This document shows, piece by piece, positions 32,099 to 35,194 of a stretch of DNA of 35,194 nucleotides. Source of the stretch: Desulfurococcales archaeon (GTDB lineage Archaea > Thermoproteota > Thermoprotei_A > Sulfolobales > NBVN01); contig JALWZB010000141.1 in assembly GCA_027002995.1 (NCBI GenBank), forward strand, positions 1-35,194, read 5' to 3'. The notes beneath the pieces are model-generated. The model had not been told where the DNA came from, made no database searches, and saw only the letters and a program-made list of their open reading frames with translations. The number at the start of each line of letters is the position of its first letter. The first letter of the stretch is position 1. A program made the translations under genes and the position numbers.

Positions 32099-32201
32099 CC
32101 AAGTAAATATAATTCAAAACCAAGCTAATAACCTTCCCTCAAGGAATCAGGCGGCGAGGCAGGCTAATGATTTAATAAGCCTTAAACTTGCGGGCAACCA
32201 C

Positions 32202-32624
32202 TTACTTAGGGCTTAATCCTCTCCTCAACCATCCAGTATCGATGGCTACGTCCTTGGCTTTCTCCAGTATCTCCTTATCATTTGTTAGGAGCTTCGCCTT
32301 ACGTAGCCTCGCGTAGTGGACGTAGGCCGCATCATACGCTGTTAGGCCCAGTTGCTCACCTAACGTGCTAATGTGCTTCAGGTCTTCGGGCTCTACACGT
32401 ATTATTGTTAAGTACTTAGCCAGCTTGGATACGGCGGTAACCACTTGCTCGAGATTCCTTATCCTTCCCCTACGCGCCTCAATTACCGCGGCGTTCGCTA
32501 CCTCGTAGAGCGTTAAGTCAAGCACCGCCACGCCCTCCTCAAGTAGTTGTTTGATGGCTTCCGTAGCGCCCTCACGCACGAATTTAGCTATGGGGTACAG
32601 TGCTGACGCGTCAAGTATTATCAA
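32202..32624 (-). CDS. vapC: PIN-domain toxin, VapC family (second pair)
   Basis: The open frame extends to 32669, but TTG at 32624 gives MIILDASALYPIAKF, the normal start of VapC; it overlaps the antitoxin gene by 14 bases. The 140-residue protein has the acidic residues expected in the PIN site: Asp5, a Glu in LTLYEVANA, an Asp in YDAAYVHYA and an Asp in LLTNDKEIL. It is a predicted metal-dependent RNase. It is only distantly like the first VapC in the window. Confidence 0.88.
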   Translation of the reverse strand: MIILDASALYPIAKFVREGATEAIKQLLEEGVAVLDLTLYEVANAAVIEARRGRIRNLEQVVTAVSKLAKYLTIIRVEPEDLKHISTLGEQLGLTAYDAAYVHYARLRKAKLLTNDKEILEKAKDVAIDTGWLRRGLSPK

Positions 32625-32853
32625 GTGTTCTCCCCCAGCGGGCAGCTTTAATGACATTAACCCACTCATCCTCGCTTAAGCCCTCACAAGCCTCCGCCAG
32701 CTCCCTTAAGGCCTCCATCACCCTCCTCCTCTTCTCCTCCTCGATAGCGCGGCGCAACGACTCCTCAATTACTTGACGGATATTCACCCCTAACCGCTCG
32801 GCCTCCTCCTTAAGGCGCTTAGGTATGCGGACCGAGACAACTACCGTTGACAA
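32611..32853 (-). CDS. vapB: Antitoxin of VapB type (second pair)
   Basis: The 80-residue protein begins MSTVVVSVRIPKRLKEEAERLGVNIRQVIEESLRRAIEEE, a ribbon-helix-helix-type fold with strand and two helices, and ends with a helical charged part (ALRELAEACEGLSEDEW) suited to bind the PIN toxin encoded next. Gene overlap with vapC of 14 bases. It should self-regulate at its promoter in 32854-32920, a 67-base gap from the NAD-kinase-like gene. Confidence 0.85.
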   Translation of the reverse strand: MSTVVVSVRIPKRLKEEAERLGVNIRQVIEESLRRAIEEEKRRRVMEALRELAEACEGLSEDEWVNVIKAARWGRTLDNT

Positions 32854-32920
32854 ACAATCACCGTATACGTAATGACGTAAACAAGGTAATAAGTCTACGT
32901 AAGGCCTACCCTGCGGGACC

Positions 32921-33955
32921 CTACACCGCCCTATACACGCGCCTCCTTAGATCCCTTAGGTCAGTAACCCTCCTCACTAACCCTCTTCTGAGGAGGACTG
33001 AGAGGGCGTGCCTAACGGTTCTTTCTGGTAGGCCCGTTAGTGCTAGTAGCTCCTTTGTTGAGGCAGGGCCGTACACCTTGAGCATTTTGAGGACATATTT
33101 AGCGCTGGGCGGTAGGTCCTTGACCTCGCCCGCAACTACCCTTACCTTCCTTTCGATCACGTCGCTAAGGCCCTCGCCGAACCTTATGAAGGTTACGGGT
33201 GAGGGTGCCTTAACCACCCTTACCTCCTCCCGCACCCTAACTCGCTCGACGCCATCCGCAATGACCTCCACGACGTACCTGCTGGATATGTTCGTTATGG
33301 TTACTTCGGCGTCCTCAGGTATGACCAACGCCCTCCTTAAGGGGTTAACGGTGTTCACTGGCACGACCTCCAGCACTTTCGAGTGAGGCATAACTATGGG
33401 GCCCCCGACGGAGAACGCGTACGCGGTGGAGCCAGCCGGGGTCGCGATTAGGACGCCGTCTGCCTTATCCCTCCACACGAACTCCTTATTCACGAATAGG
33501 TCGTACTCCATCACTGAAGCGCTCCTCGAGGGGAAGACCGCCACCTCGTTAAGAGCCCTCGTTACGGCTTCCCCATTCACGATCGCCTCGATCCTCGTGT
33601 AGGGCCTGAGCACGTACTCCCCACGCGCTAACCTCTCCACCGCTTCCTTGAGGCCTTCCCAGTCGGTTGATGCAAAGAACGTGGAGTACCCTGGGGGAGA
33701 GATCGGCAGTATCGGGAGGGCCTCCACCACGGCTTGATGCGTTGCTTTAAGGACGTCGCTGTCCGTGCCTATGATCACTAACGCGTCAACGTCGCTTAAG
33801 TCGCTTGGCTTGATCGAGGTGAGGGGCTTCGTCAGCACCCGCGCGTCGATTTCCGTGGTTGTGAACAGCTTAGTTATTGCTGCTGCCCTCGAACCTAAGC
33901 CCCTGCTGAGAGCCACGGCCACGCGTTTTACCGGCATCACTTGCATTTTAACCAT
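32921..33955 (-). CDS. NAD-kinase-like protein fused to a C-terminal winged helix
   Basis: The central part resembles ATP-NAD kinase: IIGTDSDVLKAT (where kinases have GGDGT), ALNEVAVFPSR, DGVLIATPAGSTAYAFSVGGPIV and VVPVNTVNPLRRALVIP. The GGDGT motif is changed to GTDSD, though its Asp aligns. After about residue 275 comes a winged-helix domain (SAKYVLKMLKVYGPASTKELLALTG, then RTVRHALSVLLRRGLVRRV). It could be NAD kinase with a regulator domain or a NAD(P)-sensing repressor. I take ATG 33955 as start: a TATA-like sequence 20-28 bases upstream (minus strand) makes it near leaderless; TTG 33967 would be an alternative. In-frame ATGs also occur at 33946 and 33937. Confidence 0.82.
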   Translation of the reverse strand: MVKMQVMPVKRVAVALSRGLGSRAAAITKLFTTTEIDARVLTKPLTSIKPSDLSDVDALVIIGTDSDVLKATHQAVVEALPILPISPPGYSTFFASTDWEGLKEAVERLARGEYVLRPYTRIEAIVNGEAVTRALNEVAVFPSRSASVMEYDLFVNKEFVWRDKADGVLIATPAGSTAYAFSVGGPIVMPHSKVLEVVPVNTVNPLRRALVIPEDAEVTITNISSRYVVEVIADGVERVRVREEVRVVKAPSPVTFIRFGEGLSDVIERKVRVVAGEVKDLPPSAKYVLKMLKVYGPASTKELLALTGLPERTVRHALSVLLRRGLVRRVTDLRDLRRRVYRAV

Positions 33956-33983
33956 GGTTAAATGCAATTATTGCATAAATAGC
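33941..33983. promoter_or_regulatory. Promoter-operator with palindromes before the NAD-kinase-like gene
   Basis: A perfect inverted repeat ATGCAAT-T-ATTGCAT (33962-33976) lies between a minus-strand TATA-like TATTTATG (about 33974-33981) and the ATG at 33955. A second perfect palindrome TTAACCATGGTTAA (33948-33961) spans that ATG, and TTGCAT recurs at 33941-33946. A repressor, possibly the winged-helix domain of the encoded protein, may bind here. It is also close to the divergent symporter small gene at 34011. Confidence 0.6.
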
Positions 33984-34010
33984 TTGCCTTAAAGCGATCC
34001 CCGCATAATC

Positions 34011-34229
34011 ATGGTTGGGGTGCCGCCCGTGGGTACCGGGAGGAAACTACTGTACCTCACGTGGTCCTTACTCGTGCTCGCCCTAGCTTACGTCGCCCCC
34101 TACACCCTCTTAGCCGGGGTTGAGGGGATGGAGCTCTACGCTTTCTGGGCATTGCTTGCGGTGACCCACATCATCGTTTCCTACGCCTACGTTAGGTTCG
34201 GGGGTGATGACTCGTGGACGCGGCCCTAA
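34011..34229 (+). CDS. Small two-helix membrane protein, probable partner of sodium:solute symporter
   Basis: The 72-residue protein has two hydrophobic helices (LTWSLLVLALAYVAPYTLLAG and FWALLAVTHIIVSYAYVRF) with a short charged tail. Small proteins of this size (DUF3311/YhdT-like) commonly precede SSS-family symporter genes. It overlaps the symporter gene by 16 bases. Start ATG 34011; the divergent NAD-kinase-like promoter lies upstream. The role in symport is inferred from context. Confidence 0.7.
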   Translation: MVGVPPVGTGRKLLYLTWSLLVLALAYVAPYTLLAGVEGMELYAFWALLAVTHIIVSYAYVRFGGDDSWTRP

Positions 34230-35194
34230 CAGCATTCGCTGCTACGCTCATCATTTACTTCGTTGCCGGCACCGCCTTAGCCCTAGCCTCGAGAAAGGCT
34301 GGGATAGGAACTAGCAGGGACTACTTCGTGGCCGGGTACAGGTTAGGCGGGTTCCTCGCTGCGATGACTTACGCCGCCACCACCTACTCCGCCTTCATGA
34401 TGGTGGGGCTCGTCGGCCTAACGTACGTTACGGGCGTCGGGGCATTCGGCTTCGAACTCACGTACCTCCTAGCGACGGTCTCGATACTCGCCCTCCTAGC
34501 CCCTAGGGTTTGGGGCCTGGCACGTGAGAGAAGGTGGGTTAGCCCGGCGGAGATGCTCTCCGACCTCTACGGCTCCAAGGCGTTGGGGCCGGTCACGGCA
34601 GCCACGTACTTAGCCGCCCTAATACCGTACACGGCGGCTCAAGTCATAGGGATAGGCGTCATAGTTCAGGTGCTTGGGGGTGGTAGTGAGTCAGCTTACT
34701 TAGCGGGCGTGTGCTTGGCTGTCGCTACGATCGCGCTGTGGGTTTACCTAGGCGGGATGTGGTCCGTCGCCGCCACCGACGCGTTCCAGGGGCTCTGGAT
34801 GATTACCGCGGCGTTAGGCTTCATAGTGTGGCTCTTCACCTGGGGCTTCGGGGACTTGAGTAAGCTCGCGTCGTCTCTGGCGGTCCTAGGTAAGGAGGGG
34901 TTGCTGAGCACGGGTAAGGTGTGGACACCCATGATATTCGTGTCCTACACCATCCCATGGCTATTCTTCGCCGTAACTAACCCGCAGGTAGTTCAGAGGC
35001 TCTACACCCCGAGAAGCAAGTCCGCGTTAACGCGGATGATAGCTCTCTTCGCTGCCTTCGGCCTAACTTACACCGTCATAGTCACGATGGCCGGCCTCAT
35101 GGGGAGGGCCCTAACCGCTACGGGCGTACTACCGTTCATCAAGGATAGGGACGCCGTCACCCCAACCCTACTTGCCCACGCACCACCATGGCTC
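34214..35194 (+). CDS. Sodium:solute symporter (SSS family), N-terminal part; runs off window end
   Basis: A frame starting at GTG 34214, behind a GGTGAT ribosome binding site at 34202-34208, stays open to the last base (327 codons, no stop). It has the SSS pattern of helix 1 to 7: RDYFVAGYRLGGFLAAMTYAATTYSAFMMVGLVG resembles the sodium-binding part (YF-AGR-L-G-x-ATTYSAF), then LYGSKALGPVTAATYLAALIPYTAAQVIGIG and WSVAATDAFQGLWM. The solute (proline, pantothenate, sugar or another) cannot be told. Overlap with the small membrane gene suggests joint translation. Confidence 0.93.
   Translation, partial: MDAALTAFAATLIIYFVAGTALALASRKAGIGTSRDYFVAGYRLGGFLAAMTYAATTYSAFMMVGLVGLTYVTGVGAFGFELTYLLATVSILALLAPRVWGLARERRWVSPAEMLSDLYGSKALGPVTAATYLAALIPYTAAQVIGIGVIVQVLGGGSESAYLAGVCLAVATIALWVYLGGMWSVAATDAFQGLWMITAALGFIVWLFTWGFGDLSKLASSLAVLGKEGLLSTGKVWTPMIFVSYTIPWLFFAVTNPQVVQRLYTPRSKSALTRMIALFAAFGLTYTVIVTMAGLMGRALTATGVLPFIKDRDAVTPTLLAHAPPWL

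Overview
The window looks like a chromosome segment of a hyperthermophilic or thermophilic crenarchaeon (Thermoproteota). The signs are dense gene packing with 4-bp start/stop overlaps, frequent GTG and TTG starts, AGG-rich arginine codons, short A/T-rich TATA-type promoters, and archaeal families such as HerA-NurA, DUF973, a KaiC-like ATPase, VapBC pairs, class II superoxide reductase and Mbh/Mrp-type subunits. I do not assign a genus. I saw no rRNA, tRNA, CRISPR array or insertion sequence.

Region 1 (1-2826): the end of a hydantoinase B/oxoprolinase-type gene, then an NSS-family sodium-coupled transporter with an overlapping 42-residue membrane partner. Region 2 (2827-10928) is an accessory island. 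It holds a VapBC pair, a ribbon-helix-helix regulator plus AAA/DUF4143-type ATPase behind an array of TAGTACT repeats, the HerA-NurA end-resection pair, a HEPN/paREP1-like protein, a RelBE-type pair, a solitary second antitoxin and possible gene debris.

Region 3 (10933-26336) is the centrepiece, a hydrogenogenic carbon monoxide locus read from one strand. A V4R protein and a winged-helix regulator (CorQ/CorR-like) precede cooF, cooS, cooC and cooT. A group 4 [NiFe] hydrogenase follows (antiporter-like subunit, NuoH-like, fused NuoC/NuoD-like large subunit, NuoI-like, NuoB-like), then a full set of Mrp antiporter subunits. Together they should oxidise CO with water, pass electrons through CooF to protons, and store the energy as an ion gradient. 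All metal-ligand motifs I checked in CooS and the hydrogenase large subunit are present. An inverted repeat, GAACACG-N11-CGTGTTC, just upstream of the likely TATA box of cooF is a candidate CorR site.

Region 4 (26423-35194) is mixed: an APC permease fused to a nucleotidyltransferase domain, two tandem YjbQ-family genes, a superoxide reductase, a CxxC protein, a split DUF2871-like membrane protein, a DUF973 protein, a KaiC-like ATPase, a second VapBC pair, an NAD-kinase-like protein fused to a winged helix, and a sodium:solute symporter with a small membrane partner that runs off the window end.

Points most worth a second look: nurA and cooC appear to need near-cognate start codons (CTG and ACG) behind strong ribosome binding sites; the CorR-like protein has a radical-SAM-like domain whose cysteine motif is altered to CxxxHxxC; the TAGTACT array is spaced at 10 bp; the permease-nucleotidyltransferase fusion; and short palindromes placed just after TATA boxes at several promoters.
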